From: Bacillota bacterium
Lineage (GTDB): Bacteria; Bacillota; Clostridia; Acetivibrionales; DTU013
DNA: 64,000 nucleotides
Direction of reading: 5' to 3'
NCBI GenBank assembly: GCA_023435925.1
Contig: JAEZLF010000288.1
Location: forward strand, 1-64,000
Below are positions 53,178-62,597 of this stretch, one piece after another (the first letter of the stretch is position 1; each line of letters starts with the position of its first letter). Position numbers and translations under genes: made by a program. A model generated the notes under the pieces. It made no database searches and was not told the DNA's origin. It worked only from the letters and a program-made list of their open reading frames with translations.

Positions 53178-54347
53178 ATGAAAAAGTTGATTGCTTCAGT
53201 AACATTGATTACCATTTTGTTTTCCTTTAGCATTACATATGCCGCAGACAATAGCGGTACAGCCAGTACCAGAGTCGCAGTAGAGAAGACTGGTGATTCA
53301 AGCGTGACAATTGCTTCCGGCGCCGGTGCAGTTACCGGCTCTGCATTAATATTGGACGTTGGCAGAGAATATAAAATCGCAGAGCTGCAGGAAATTGCTG
53401 TGAATCACAGCAGGCAGGCCATGGTGGATGATGTGGACATTAAGAAAAAAGAGATGACAGTCAGAACCGTAAGGTCCGATACCAATGCCATGAGTGACAG
53501 CATTCTAAGCATTACCAAGCCGATTGATGTGAAGCTGGAGCTGGAGGCGGCCCAAAAGACAAAGCAGGATCACCTGAACCAGCTGAAGGTGGATGTATAT
53601 AAAGCAGCTATGAACATACAGCTTTGTAACAAGGAAATTGAGCTGCAGGAACAGAAGCTGGCTCTTGCCCAGGAGAAACTGGAGATGGCTGCTGCAAGAT
53701 TCAAGGCAGCTATGATAACCCAGGATGATCTGGATTCGGCACAATATAATGTAGACAACAGTATGGTGAATCTGACAAATACAAAGGAGAAGTTGAATTC
53801 TCTATACCTTGAGCTAAAAAAGCTTCTCAGCCAGCCACTGGATACTACACCTGTAAAGATAGAGGGGACAATCAAGCTGGAGAAATTTGAAGATATCGAT
53901 GTTGATTATGCCCTGAATCAGCTGTATAAAACCGAGACTTCTGTTCATAAAGCAGCAGGGAAGCGGGATATTGCGCAGACGGCGATGGATATTGCAGCGA
54001 AGCTTTATCGTAAGGGAGATCTGATCTATGACAATTGTGTCCTGGATCTGGAAGAGACCGGGCTGGATCTTACCAGTGCAAAAACGGCATTGGATGTGAA
54101 AGTGAAAAATGAATATAACGATATGGTTAGCAGGTTGGATGATGTGGAGCTTGCCAATAAATATACAGAACTGATGGAGAAGAAGCTGGCTAATGCGAAG
54201 ATCCGATATGAGAAGGGTACCATCAGCAGGGAAGTATATATGAGCGCGCAGGAGTCTTTGATCAGTGCAGAGTATGATGCTCTTGCCGCAGTGGTGGACT
54301 ATAACGGAGCCAGAGCGGAATTCCGAAACATGTTGGGATTGGAATGA
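53178..54347 (+). CDS. TolC-family-like secreted protein, copy 2
   Basis: A 389-aa protein with signal peptide (LIASVTLITILFSFSITYA, cut before ADN), a Ser/Thr/Gly/Ala-rich spacer, then long helices: LELEAAQKTKQDHLNQLKVD and LALAQEKLEMAAARFKAAM before 'TQDDLDSAQ', and AKIRYEKGTISREVYMSAQ near the end. The 'G.is..d...A' pattern after each hairpin is typical of TolC-like proteins. The start ATG 53178 follows GAGG by 10 nt; GTG 53169 is too near that SD. Sequence similarity to copy 1 is low, but the layout is the same. It may act with copy 1 as a hetero-oligomer. Confidence 0.65.
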   Translation: MKKLIASVTLITILFSFSITYAADNSGTASTRVAVEKTGDSSVTIASGAGAVTGSALILDVGREYKIAELQEIAVNHSRQAMVDDVDIKKKEMTVRTVRSDTNAMSDSILSITKPIDVKLELEAAQKTKQDHLNQLKVDVYKAAMNIQLCNKEIELQEQKLALAQEKLEMAAARFKAAMITQDDLDSAQYNVDNSMVNLTNTKEKLNSLYLELKKLLSQPLDTTPVKIEGTIKLEKFEDIDVDYALNQLYKTETSVHKAAGKRDIAQTAMDIAAKLYRKGDLIYDNCVLDLEETGLDLTSAKTALDVKVKNEYNDMVSRLDDVELANKYTELMEKKLANAKIRYEKGTISREVYMSAQESLISAEYDALAAVVDYNGARAEFRNMLGLE

Positions 54348-54502
54348 ACTTACTGAGCCGGAGTGAGGTATTCTGTAACGCGAAGGCTGTCGAGGCGCCG
54401 CAGCACAATGCTTGGAATAGAGAAAAACAGGACCTGGTGAGACTTTTGGTGGAACTTTTTATGGCATTTATCGTCAAATAACTGGTTATCGTCTGGGAGT
54501 AT

Positions 54503-54511
54503 TGGTATAAT
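54503..54511 (+). promoter_or_regulatory. Extended -10 promoter for the second SLH gene
   Basis: TGGTATAAT gives a perfect -10 with the TGn extension; the -35 region (TGGTTA) is poor. It lies in a 315-bp gene-free stretch (54348-54662) that otherwise shows nothing recognisable. It would give a leader of about 145 nt. Confidence 0.5.
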
Positions 54512-54662
54512 GATAAGAGAACATACAGCACAAGGAACGGGGATGCTTCTAAAAATACCATAGCAGAGAAGTTTCCCCGACTGTTTTGATTGCATTATAT
54601 TATTACATTTCCGAATAGCGGCAGATGAGTACAAATAAAAACGAATGAAAAGGGGTCTTGAT

Positions 54663-56948
54663 ATGACGAGCATGAAAAAAATTCTTTCCGTATTGGTGGC
54701 AGCGGCTATTTGCATGTCGCTTTTTGCAGGAACCGTATCAGCACAGACTGCTGCAACGGATATCTACACTATGGCAACAGCCTTGAATAAGCTGAATATT
54801 CTTCAGGGCAGCGGCGGAGATTATCTACTGAATAATAAAATCAACAGAGCGGAAGCAGCAGCCCTGATTATCAGAATGCTGGGCAAGGAAAACTATGTAA
54901 AGCAGAATGCCGAACAGCTGAAGTACACAAAGTATGCCGATGTTCCGGCAACACAATGGTATGCGCCTTATGTAGGATATGGTACCCAGGTTGGTATTAT
55001 GGTTGGCAATCCCGATGGGAGCTTTGCGCCGAAGGATGACATCAGTGAAAAAGCGTTCCTGAAAATGGCTATATGCGCATTAGGTTATGAGTATAATGTA
55101 GATTTTAGTTGGTCCAATGTATATCAGAAGGCGTTTGTACTGGGCATTGTTAAGGATGCAGGATATGCTGACAGGACGATGGACAATACCAACTATTTGA
55201 GATCAGGTGCTGCATCAGCGATTTACTATTCATTAAATGCATTCAAAAAAGACACATCGTCAAAAATGGTGTTCACACTGGTGCAGGAGGGTGTGTTTAC
55301 AAACGAAGCCATTTCTGCCAGTGGTATCTTAGGGGTGGATAATAAGGCCACGGTCATAGACGTCATTACAGCTACAGCCTCTAATAGTATTGAAATCAAT
55401 TTGAATGAGAATATTCAGAATGTAAATGCCTCAGATATACTTATTACGGATTCCGCCACCACTGGTAGCAGCCTTGCTGTGCAGTCCGTTGCGTTCTCCC
55501 AGGACAAGATCCAGGTGATTACGGCGGGGCAGATACCAGGACGCAATTATGTGGTAAGGGTTAATAGTGTCACCGATGCTAACGGATACGTTTCAGGGCA
55601 ATTGACAGGTACCTTCACCGGCTATGCTCAGCAGCAGGTTGCTTCGGATTTCTTTAAGATCAGCAAGGTGGAGCAGGCGTCTGCGAATGTAGTGAATGTT
55701 TATTTTACTCACCCTGTAAACGAAAACAGTGAGACGCCTGCGTATTATAATTTGACGAAAAACGGCGGAACGTATTTAGCGGGTTCTACTTCTAATTTTG
55801 CGGTGAAGAAGCTACAGTCGGTGAATAATGCGGTTTCAATTTATATAAAGAATGCAACGCTGGAGCCCGGCCAGGTTTATGGCATTACTGCCAGCGGAAA
55901 GTTGACCAGCAGCTACGGAGTCAAGCTGGGTGATGGGTATGGTGAAAGCAGGGACTTTGTAACGACAGCGGTGGATTCTGGTCAATTGACAGTATCGTCA
56001 GTACATGCATGGACAAGCACATCGGTGCGGGTCATTTTCAGCCGCGATGTTGACCCTGGTTGGGCGGAGAAAAGACTGAACTATACTGTATATGATGCGA
56101 ACAAAACAGCAATTGCAGTGACAAATGCTGTGATTGATGGTACAGGAGACAGCAGCGGAAGAACTGTAATGCTAAGCCTGGCATCACCTTTAGATAAAAC
56201 AAAGCAGTATGAGGTAAAGATGGAATATGTACCAGACATATATAAGCAAAGTTCTATAGAGAATAAGAGCTTCTCCTTCGCAGGAGTATATCCCGAAAAT
56301 AGTGGACTTGCACTTGAGAAGGCCGTATCTGATTATAGTAACTGCGCAGTGTTAATTTTTAATAAGGCTCTGGATGCTGCCACTGCAGCAAATACTTCAA
56401 ATTATATTATTCGCGGTGTCAGTGACTATTCCTTCAATGTAGTGCCTGAAAAGGCGCTTTATCAGTATCAATACGGTATGTACGTTGTGAAGCTGTTCTT
56501 ACCTGCAGGAAAAACCTTCAGCAGCTCACAAAAATATAAGGTCTATGCCTCCGGTCTGAAGGATTCTTTGGGAAGCAGCCAACTAGCGGTATATACTGGC
56601 GAGTTCACCGGTGGCGGCAACAGTGTTGTCAGGCCGCAGATTGTGGATGCGGTAACGGTTTCAAAGGATGCAGTGAAGCTGATGTTTAATATCGAAATCG
56701 CGTTTAACTTGAACAATATCAGTACAGCCAATTATGCGCTGGAGTATGTGGAAAATGGCGAGACAATGAAGATTGCGCCTATCGGAGTGACCTATGTGGA
56801 TCCTCTGACGCTGGTGCTTCGTTTTGATGAACTGGATCCGGCGAAGACCTATTTGCTGCGGTTCAACTCTATTACAGACTACTCTGAGGTCTATTCCCGC
56901 ACTACTGCCGAGGGCGGCAATACATGGACAGTGAGACAGGGGAAATAG
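54663..56948 (+). CDS. SLH-domain surface protein with Ig-like repeats
   Basis: A 761-aa secreted protein. Signal peptide: MTSMKKILSVLVAAAICMSL and on to VSA. Residues about 35-210 form SLH-like repeats (INRAEAAALIIRML; YADVPATQWYAPYVGYGTQV; GIMVGNPDGSFAPKDDISEK), clearer than in the 935-aa protein. About five Ig-like (Big_5-type) repeats follow, with 'V.V.F(S/T)..V' strands. It shares the N-terminal plan with the protein at 2990, including LGYEYNVDFSWSNVY against LGYEENTDFTWANVL. ATG 54663 has AAAAGGGG about 7 nt upstream. Probably a wall-anchored minor surface protein. Confidence 0.85.
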   Translation: MTSMKKILSVLVAAAICMSLFAGTVSAQTAATDIYTMATALNKLNILQGSGGDYLLNNKINRAEAAALIIRMLGKENYVKQNAEQLKYTKYADVPATQWYAPYVGYGTQVGIMVGNPDGSFAPKDDISEKAFLKMAICALGYEYNVDFSWSNVYQKAFVLGIVKDAGYADRTMDNTNYLRSGAASAIYYSLNAFKKDTSSKMVFTLVQEGVFTNEAISASGILGVDNKATVIDVITATASNSIEINLNENIQNVNASDILITDSATTGSSLAVQSVAFSQDKIQVITAGQIPGRNYVVRVNSVTDANGYVSGQLTGTFTGYAQQQVASDFFKISKVEQASANVVNVYFTHPVNENSETPAYYNLTKNGGTYLAGSTSNFAVKKLQSVNNAVSIYIKNATLEPGQVYGITASGKLTSSYGVKLGDGYGESRDFVTTAVDSGQLTVSSVHAWTSTSVRVIFSRDVDPGWAEKRLNYTVYDANKTAIAVTNAVIDGTGDSSGRTVMLSLASPLDKTKQYEVKMEYVPDIYKQSSIENKSFSFAGVYPENSGLALEKAVSDYSNCAVLIFNKALDAATAANTSNYIIRGVSDYSFNVVPEKALYQYQYGMYVVKLFLPAGKTFSSSQKYKVYASGLKDSLGSSQLAVYTGEFTGGGNSVVRPQIVDAVTVSKDAVKLMFNIEIAFNLNNISTANYALEYVENGETMKIAPIGVTYVDPLTLVLRFDELDPAKTYLLRFNSITDYSEVYSRTTAEGGNTWTVRQGK

Positions 56949-57057
56949 TATAGTGCACTTGTTTCTCCCTACTATAGAAATATTTCACAATGGAAGTTAT
57001 TAAGCCTTGTACAGAGCGCGTTAATATGGTAAAAGTATATGAAGGGGAGAGTGTTCT

Positions 57058-57756
57058 GTGAGTAAAAAAGTATTGATCGTAGATGATGAGAAAAACATTG
57101 TTGATATTTTGAAATTTAATCTGAAAAAAGAGGGCTTTGATACCATTGAGGCCTACGACGGGGAAAAGGCAATGGAGCTGGCATTGAGTGAGAAGCCTGA
57201 TTTGATTTTGCTTGATGTCATGCTTCCCAAAACAGATGGCTTTACTGTATGCAGAAAACTGAGACAGTCCATATCAACGCCCATTCTGATGCTCACGGCC
57301 AAGGAGGAAGAGGTTGACAAGGTATTGGGCCTGGAGCTGGGAGCGGATGATTATATTACCAAGCCCTTCAGTCAGCGGGAATTGATGGCCAGAGTAAAGG
57401 CAAATATCAGAAGGACATCCTTTGAGGATAGCGATACAGCTGTCGGCAGCATTATTAAATGCGGAGGCATTGTGATTGATGCGGATCGCTATGAAATCAA
57501 GAGAGATGACGAAACCATTGAGCTGACCCTCAGAGAGTTTGAGCTTGTGAAATTTCTTGCCATACACCATGGTCAGATTTTTTCCAGGGAGAATCTGCTG
57601 GAAAAGGTTTGGGGCTATGAATACTACGGGGATGTCCGCACGGTGGACGTGACGATCAGAAGAGTAAGGGAGAAGCTGGAAAAGGATCCCTCCAATTGCG
57701 AATATATTATGACCAAGCGTGGTGTCGGCTACTATTTCAACAGGCAGGACAATTAA
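57058..57756 (+). CDS. OmpR/PhoB-family response regulator
   Basis: A 232-aa two-domain regulator. The receiver (1-120) has the acidic pair DD (9-10), phospho-acceptor Asp53 ([13 protein letters not shown]), Thr/Lys switch residues ([15 protein letters not shown]). The winged-helix domain (about 130-228) has [13 protein letters not shown] and [20 protein letters not shown] start with GAAGGGGA upstream. It is paired with the histidine kinase 47 bp downstream. Of PhoP/WalR type; targets in the envelope are likely given its neighbours but not shown. Confidence 0.94.
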   Translation: MSKKVLIVDDEKNIVDILKFNLKKEGFDTIEAYDGEKAMELALSEKPDLILLDVMLPKTDGFTVCRKLRQSISTPILMLTAKEEEVDKVLGLELGADDYITKPFSQRELMARVKANIRRTSFEDSDTAVGSIIKCGGIVIDADRYEIKRDDETIELTLREFELVKFLAIHHGQIFSRENLLEKVWGYEYYGDVRTVDVTIRRVREKLEKDPSNCEYIMTKRGVGYYFNRQDN

Positions 57757-57803
57757 ACACTTTTGGCCCTTAAGGGATCCCAAGCATTAGGTGCGAGGTG
57801 TGT

Positions 57804-59576
57804 ATGTTCCCGAAAAATTTACAGTGGCGGCTGGTTAGTTTCTTTTGTCTGGTAACGTTTTGCCTGATCATTCCGATCGGACTTTATTTGAACAGCATTG
57901 TAGAGAACCAGTACTACGAAAAATTCATTGATAGACTGGATGAAGGCTTTAAAAATTTTCAAAGCAGCGATCATCCTACTGAAGCGGAATTGATGGAGGA
58001 CCTGGAAGATATAGAGAGCGTCTTCCAGGTAAGCCAGCTGGAGTATAGAAGCTATACGGTTACCAATAAAAGCGGTACAGTTCTTAAAACCAATGATAAC
58101 GACTTCATGAATGGTACCGCGTCATCTTTAAACGCACTTCTGGCATCTGATAATTTTGTGCAGGCAATGGCTGGTTCCGCTGATAACAAGCAGATTTTGG
58201 AGAGCTTTGGCGGAAGAAGCTTTTTTGATTATGCCCGGCCCATCGGTGATTATATTCTTTACTTTCGGTATTATAAGGATGATTGGGCAGGCATTATCAG
58301 CAGCTTTTACAATGCGATTATTACCAGCATTGTCATAGCATTGGCGATAGCCTTTGTCGCAGGCTATCTACTTTCAAAAACCATTACCGGCCCGATTGTT
58401 AAGCTGATGAACAAGGCGAAGAGTATTGCAAATGGCGATTTTGAGCAGGTGCTTGAGGTTAAGTCCAACGATGAGATCGGTAAGCTGACCGATACCTTCA
58501 ACTACATGGCCTATAGCATGAAAACTACATTGGCCGAGATTTCTAGTGAAAAGAGCAAGATGGAAACCATCCTCAACTATATGACCGATGGTATTATTGC
58601 ATTTAATCTCAAGGGTGAGATTATTCATACAAATCCTGCGTCTTCCAGGCTTTTGGGAGTTAGCAGTCATGTAAGCAATTTTCAGGATTATTGTACACTG
58701 TATGGCTTTAAGTACTGCCTGGAGGATGTTTTATATCTTCAGTCCCAGCACACGACGGAAATGAATGTTCAAATCGGTGAAAAGGTCATCAAGGTTTATT
58801 TTGCTGTTTTTACCGATGAGGCAAAGAAGCCTGAGGGTGTTATTGCTGTGCTGCAGGATATTACGGAGCAGCAGCGCTTGGAGAATATGCGCAAGGAGTT
58901 TGTGGCGAATGTTTCTCACGAACTGCGGACACCTCTGACATCGATCAAAAGCTATTCGGAGACACTGCTGGATGGAGCTCTTGAGGACAGGGAGACGGCA
59001 GAAAAATTTCTTGGTGTAATCGATGCCGAGGCCGATAGAATGACCCGGTTGGTGAAGGATCTGCTGCAGCTTTCCAGGCTGGATAATCAGCAGATGCAAT
59101 GGAAATTCGAAGAGATGTCCCTGGTGGATCTTGTAAAAAGTACGGTTGATAGAATGGAGATGGAGGCAAAGACGAGAAGGCAGAAGTTGGAATGCTTTGT
59201 TCTTGGCGATATTCCGGAAATCGAGGGAGACTGGGGTAGGCTGGAGCAGGTGGTTTTCAACGTATTGGGTAATGCAATCAAGTATACTCCTGAGGATGGT
59301 AAAGTGTCGGTTTATGTCGGAAAGATATACAATGATGCATACTTTAAGGTAGCGGATACAGGGATTGGTATACCGGAAAATGATTTGCCCAGAATTTTTG
59401 AAAGATTTTACAGGGTAGACAAAGCACGATCGAGAGAAATGGGGGGCACAGGTCTGGGTCTTGCAATTGCCAAGGAGATTGTGGAAGCCCATTCGGGTAA
59501 CATTACAATCACAAGCCAGACGGGGAATGGAACAGAGGTAACGGTGCGGCTGCCTATAAAGCAGGCAGACGCATAA
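57804..59576 (+). CDS. Membrane sensor histidine kinase (PhoR/WalK type)
   Basis: A 590-aa kinase. TM1 at about 12-32, an extracellular sensor of about 135 residues, TM2 at about 168-190, HAMP (AKSIANGDFEQVLEVKSNDE), a PAS domain (about 245-350), HisKA with VSHELRTPLTSIKSYSE (His372), and HATPase with NVLGNAIKYTPEDG, DTGIGIPENDL and GGTGLGLAIAKEI. It phosphorylates the preceding regulator. ATG 57804 follows GAGG by 5 nt; GTG 57798 is the alternative. The final residues (PIKQADA) come from a DNA repeat that continues past the stop. Confidence 0.93.
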   Translation: MFPKNLQWRLVSFFCLVTFCLIIPIGLYLNSIVENQYYEKFIDRLDEGFKNFQSSDHPTEAELMEDLEDIESVFQVSQLEYRSYTVTNKSGTVLKTNDNDFMNGTASSLNALLASDNFVQAMAGSADNKQILESFGGRSFFDYARPIGDYILYFRYYKDDWAGIISSFYNAIITSIVIALAIAFVAGYLLSKTITGPIVKLMNKAKSIANGDFEQVLEVKSNDEIGKLTDTFNYMAYSMKTTLAEISSEKSKMETILNYMTDGIIAFNLKGEIIHTNPASSRLLGVSSHVSNFQDYCTLYGFKYCLEDVLYLQSQHTTEMNVQIGEKVIKVYFAVFTDEAKKPEGVIAVLQDITEQQRLENMRKEFVANVSHELRTPLTSIKSYSETLLDGALEDRETAEKFLGVIDAEADRMTRLVKDLLQLSRLDNQQMQWKFEEMSLVDLVKSTVDRMEMEAKTRRQKLECFVLGDIPEIEGDWGRLEQVVFNVLGNAIKYTPEDGKVSVYVGKIYNDAYFKVADTGIGIPENDLPRIFERFYRVDKARSREMGGTGLGLAIAKEIVEAHSGNITITSQTGNGTEVTVRLPIKQADA

Positions 59577-59727
59577 AGCACACAGGCGCATATAGCAGAC
59601 GAGCTTATAAAGCAGTAAGTGTATAAAGCTGACAAGCTCATGCAACAATCTGACATATGAAACAGACTGGTGTATGAAGCAGGCAGATACATAAAGCAGG
59701 CAGATGCATAAAGAGGACGGCATGAAG
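59553..59727 (+). repeat. Degenerate 16-18-bp minisatellite overlapping the kinase stop codon
   Basis: About ten units related to GCATAAAGCAGGCAGA run through 59553-59727 (for example at 59553, 59570, 59672, 59689 and 59706). The first unit and a half encode the C-terminal residues of the kinase; the rest is untranslated on the + strand. The most alike units are the last ones (near 59680-59712). Confidence 0.75.
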
Positions 59728-59752
59728 TCGCCTCTGGAACGGAAACAAAAAG

Positions 59753-59806
59753 AAAAGGGCTTCTCATAACCATCAAATAGTTTTGAGAAAGCCCCTTTGT
59801 TTTTGT
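59753..59806. terminator. Bidirectional terminator between the kinase and lipoprotein genes
   Basis: AAAAGGGCTTCTCA (59753-59766) pairs with TGAGAAAGCCCCTTT (59784-59798) with one bulge. T-runs follow on the + strand (GTTTTTGTT) and on the minus strand (CTTTTTG). It separates convergent genes. Confidence 0.75.
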
Positions 59807-59844
59807 TAGTACGAATGTATTTCTGCTAAGAATTCTTTAAACGA

Positions 59845-62577
59845 TCATTCTGCCAGATATGCGGCGGCTCTGCGCTGCAGTGCCTCTGCAGCTTCTCTTG
59901 CAGTTTTGCGGCCATACAGGAATGGATTGATTTCCTCGGTCAAAAATTCAGATAGAGTCTGATCATACTGGACCGGAACGGTACATTCGTCCATACGGTT
60001 CACGATGTCACGCATCTGCTGCTCAGTCAGCCTTATCATATCAATCGATGTTTTATCATCAATATACATTTGATGCGTTCCTCCCATTTCATCCTGTTGC
60101 TTGTACTGCTCCAGCAGGTTCTTAATGGCCTTTTCCTGCTGGTCTTTTACAATAGAAAAGCCCCACATATAGTTTCCCATGTTTTCAATTTCACCGGATA
60201 AAATCATTTTTACAAACTCTGTCGCCAGCTTTTGGTTTTTGCTTTTTGCGCTGATACCCAGGGTGGTCTGGGGCATAAATATCTCTCCGCCGATATCCTT
60301 CATTGTGGGCATGAACGTCCAGGAGGCGTCCTTTCCACCGGAGTATGAAAACTCGTAGGACAAGCTGTCCAAATTTCCCAATGTAGTCATGGACAGGGCA
60401 GTCTTTCCGGTGTAACGGTCTTTCTGTACGTTTTGATAAAAATTACCCGTATCCAGTCTTCGATAATCTTCTTCGGTAGGATTTTCCGGCAGTTCAGGTG
60501 GCGGTATCTGTGCTTCGTTATAAATACGGTCAAAAAGTTCAAGGAATCCGATAAACTCCGGTGTATCAAAACGATAATTTCCTGATTGCTTGTCAATAAA
60601 CACCGGTAGGTTTGTCATCAGGAGCTGATAGAATAAGGATTGCTTCTGCATAGGCGAAAGCGCTGTCTGTTCGGGCTCCAGTTTCAAGGTCAGAAGTGAT
60701 TGAAGATCTGTTACCTGATCAATAACGTTTTTGCGTCCGATAAGGGCATAAGTGGTAAATGTCAACGGAAGCGCGTACAGTTTCCCATCTTTATTTTTCA
60801 TTCCGTTAACAATACCCATATTGAGGTTTTCAGTACCGCCCAATTCATTGACAAGTGGATTCAAGTCAACCAAAATGCCACGCCTCGTATAACTATCCAA
60901 CGGAAGATTGTCCAGAAACATAATGTCTGCAGTTTTTCCGGAGAGAATGTCCGTGTTGACTGTGCGGATGAAATCGCTCCACTTCATTTCGTTTTCCATC
61001 TTATCGTAGTATTGTGTAATCTTAATCTGTACATCGGGATGATCCTTTTGGAATTTATAAGCGGCAACACGTAAAAGCTGATCGGTAAATAATGAACTAA
61101 TAGTCAATACCGTCTTATTGGATAAATCCAGCTCCGGATCCCAGTTATACAAGAAAAGGTGCATCTCAGGTCCGGAATATACTTCCGCTGAGCTCACTGC
61201 CATTGTACTGCTGTACATACGACCGCCCATACGATTTGAATTAGCCATAATGAGGATCTGCTTGTCACTATTTACTGCAAAGCCGTTTGCATAAAGCTCA
61301 GGATCCGCCAGGGAGCACTGAAGAAAGTCAAGAACCATCTCTGTATCTGTTTGAGCCGATTTATTTGTGGTTTCAGTGGCAGCATCAGACGAATCCAATC
61401 GGTATATACCATTCTGACCGTATAAATAAAAGGAGCCATCATCAAACCCTGCAGCACTGTTTGTATTGTTAATAATCGTTCTTCCTACCTTCATACGTTT
61501 TGATTCTGTAAGTGTTGTAGTGTCATAAAAAACCAGCTCGCTCTTTTCTCCGTCCGCTACAACCAAATTATTACCGACGCGGAACATTTGATTGCTGTAG
61601 GTGACTGATATGTCCTTTACTTTTTTGCCATCTGCACCAAGTATTTTGACGCTATCCCAAGTGGAAGCTGCAAATAAGCCTCCCGGAAGAGCTACAATAG
61701 CATTGGGGTAAAATTCTCCCAAATCAAGAAGCTGTTCTTTTACAGGTGCTACAGGTGCTGCGTCCTTACCGGCTCCTACCGCTTCGGGCAGCCAATAGAG
61801 AAGAAACTTCTGGGTTCCCTTTTCCTGGTCATAACCGTTTGCCCGTAAAATTGGATTGCCATCAACATCAGCTATTAACGCACCTTGTGAATCAAAATAG
61901 GTGTTTACAGGCAGCTTTAGCGGATCGACCGTTGGTTCCTTTGTCAAATCCTGCCATGTCAGAATATCATACTTCATTTCCGGCGGGGTGTACTCATTCA
62001 TTGGCATATCAACTGCTGCTGCATCAATAACTGCTTCTTTGTCGACCGCGGCGGTAGCGTCGCCATCTGCTGCGGTAGTATCAACCTCAGCGGTAGCGTC
62101 GCCATCTGCTGGTTTAGCATCATCGGTAGCGGTAGCCTCACCATCGACAGCCGTAGTATCATTCGAAGAGGCAGCTTCGCTATCTGTTGCGGTAGCATTC
62201 TCCGCAGCGGCTGTTTCGCTGTCTGCTGCTGCAGTATTTTCCGCAGCGGCTGTTTCGCCATCTGCTTCTGCAGTATTCTCCCCAGCAGCAGCTTCAATTT
62301 CCGCTGCTTTTCTGGGATCAATGACTGGTCCAGCTCCCATTGGCATATCTTCAGGTACACGGGTCGCGAGCATCATAACACGGCCATCCTTCAAAAACAA
62401 AGGATTTGTGTTTTGTTGATAACCGGCAGGCATACTGATCTCTGTCTCCCGATAGCCCCCCTTTGTTACCTTCTTGTCATTCCCATTACCTCCACACCCG
62501 CTGAGTAGAATCAGCGAAGCCAATCCAATACAGAAAACACTTTTCATTTTTCTTTTCAAACGTGTTGCCCCCTTCAT
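59845..62577 (-). CDS. Large lipoprotein with solute-binding-like C-terminal half
   Basis: A 910-aa protein with a lipoprotein signal (LILLSGCGGN, lipid-modified Cys28). Residues 99-189 hold Ala/Thr/Asp/Glu-rich 13-residue repeats. Residues about 190-480 are beta-rich with repeated 'G.F....DS..I...D..' strands, possibly propeller-like. Residues about 500-900 resemble family 1 extracellular solute-binding proteins (DQLLRVAAYKFQKDHPDVQI; MFLDNLPLDSY; GKLYALPLTFTTYAL; LGISAKSKNQKLATEFVK). It is set 20 bp after an ABC permease gene in the same operon. AGGAGA precedes the ATG. It may sense or deliver a ligand to the permease; the ligand is unknown. Confidence 0.75.
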   Translation of the reverse strand: MKGATRLKRKMKSVFCIGLASLILLSGCGGNGNDKKVTKGGYRETEISMPAGYQQNTNPLFLKDGRVMMLATRVPEDMPMGAGPVIDPRKAAEIEAAAGENTAEADGETAAAENTAAADSETAAAENATATDSEAASSNDTTAVDGEATATDDAKPADGDATAEVDTTAADGDATAAVDKEAVIDAAAVDMPMNEYTPPEMKYDILTWQDLTKEPTVDPLKLPVNTYFDSQGALIADVDGNPILRANGYDQEKGTQKFLLYWLPEAVGAGKDAAPVAPVKEQLLDLGEFYPNAIVALPGGLFAASTWDSVKILGADGKKVKDISVTYSNQMFRVGNNLVVADGEKSELVFYDTTTLTESKRMKVGRTIINNTNSAAGFDDGSFYLYGQNGIYRLDSSDAATETTNKSAQTDTEMVLDFLQCSLADPELYANGFAVNSDKQILIMANSNRMGGRMYSSTMAVSSAEVYSGPEMHLFLYNWDPELDLSNKTVLTISSLFTDQLLRVAAYKFQKDHPDVQIKITQYYDKMENEMKWSDFIRTVNTDILSGKTADIMFLDNLPLDSYTRRGILVDLNPLVNELGGTENLNMGIVNGMKNKDGKLYALPLTFTTYALIGRKNVIDQVTDLQSLLTLKLEPEQTALSPMQKQSLFYQLLMTNLPVFIDKQSGNYRFDTPEFIGFLELFDRIYNEAQIPPPELPENPTEEDYRRLDTGNFYQNVQKDRYTGKTALSMTTLGNLDSLSYEFSYSGGKDASWTFMPTMKDIGGEIFMPQTTLGISAKSKNQKLATEFVKMILSGEIENMGNYMWGFSIVKDQQEKAIKNLLEQYKQQDEMGGTHQMYIDDKTSIDMIRLTEQQMRDIVNRMDECTVPVQYDQTLSEFLTEEINPFLYGRKTAREAAEALQRRAAAYLAE
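62050..62283 (-). repeat. 39-bp (13-residue) tandem repeat in the lipoprotein gene
   Basis: About six units encode variants of ENTA-x-AD-(G/S)-E-TAA, residues 99-176 of the lipoprotein. The block GCGGTAGCGTCGCCATCTGC recurs exactly 39 bp apart at 62051 and 62090. The unit makes an acidic, flexible linker after the lipid anchor; copy number is likely to vary. Confidence 0.85.
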
Positions 62578-62597
62578 GTTCTATTCTCCTAAATGTT

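Noticed and set aside
54348..54662. Small gene in the 315-bp gap before the second SLH gene
   Set aside because: Frames are short or on the opposite strand with no SD. Only an extended -10 promoter is supported.
58731..59723. 330-codon open frame on the minus strand
   Set aside because: It is antisense to the histidine kinase, whose motifs are unambiguous. Its start lies in the minisatellite and the product is a low-complexity Leu/Cys/Tyr string.
59553..59727. CRISPR array
   Set aside because: Units are 16-18 bp, degenerate and contiguous with no spacers, and no cas genes are in the window. It is a minisatellite.
61901..62419. 172-codon + strand frame rich in Ala, Ser and Val
   Set aside because: It is the reverse of the 39-bp repeat in the lipoprotein gene, where the repeat stays open in several frames. 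There is no ribosome-binding site and no known domain.
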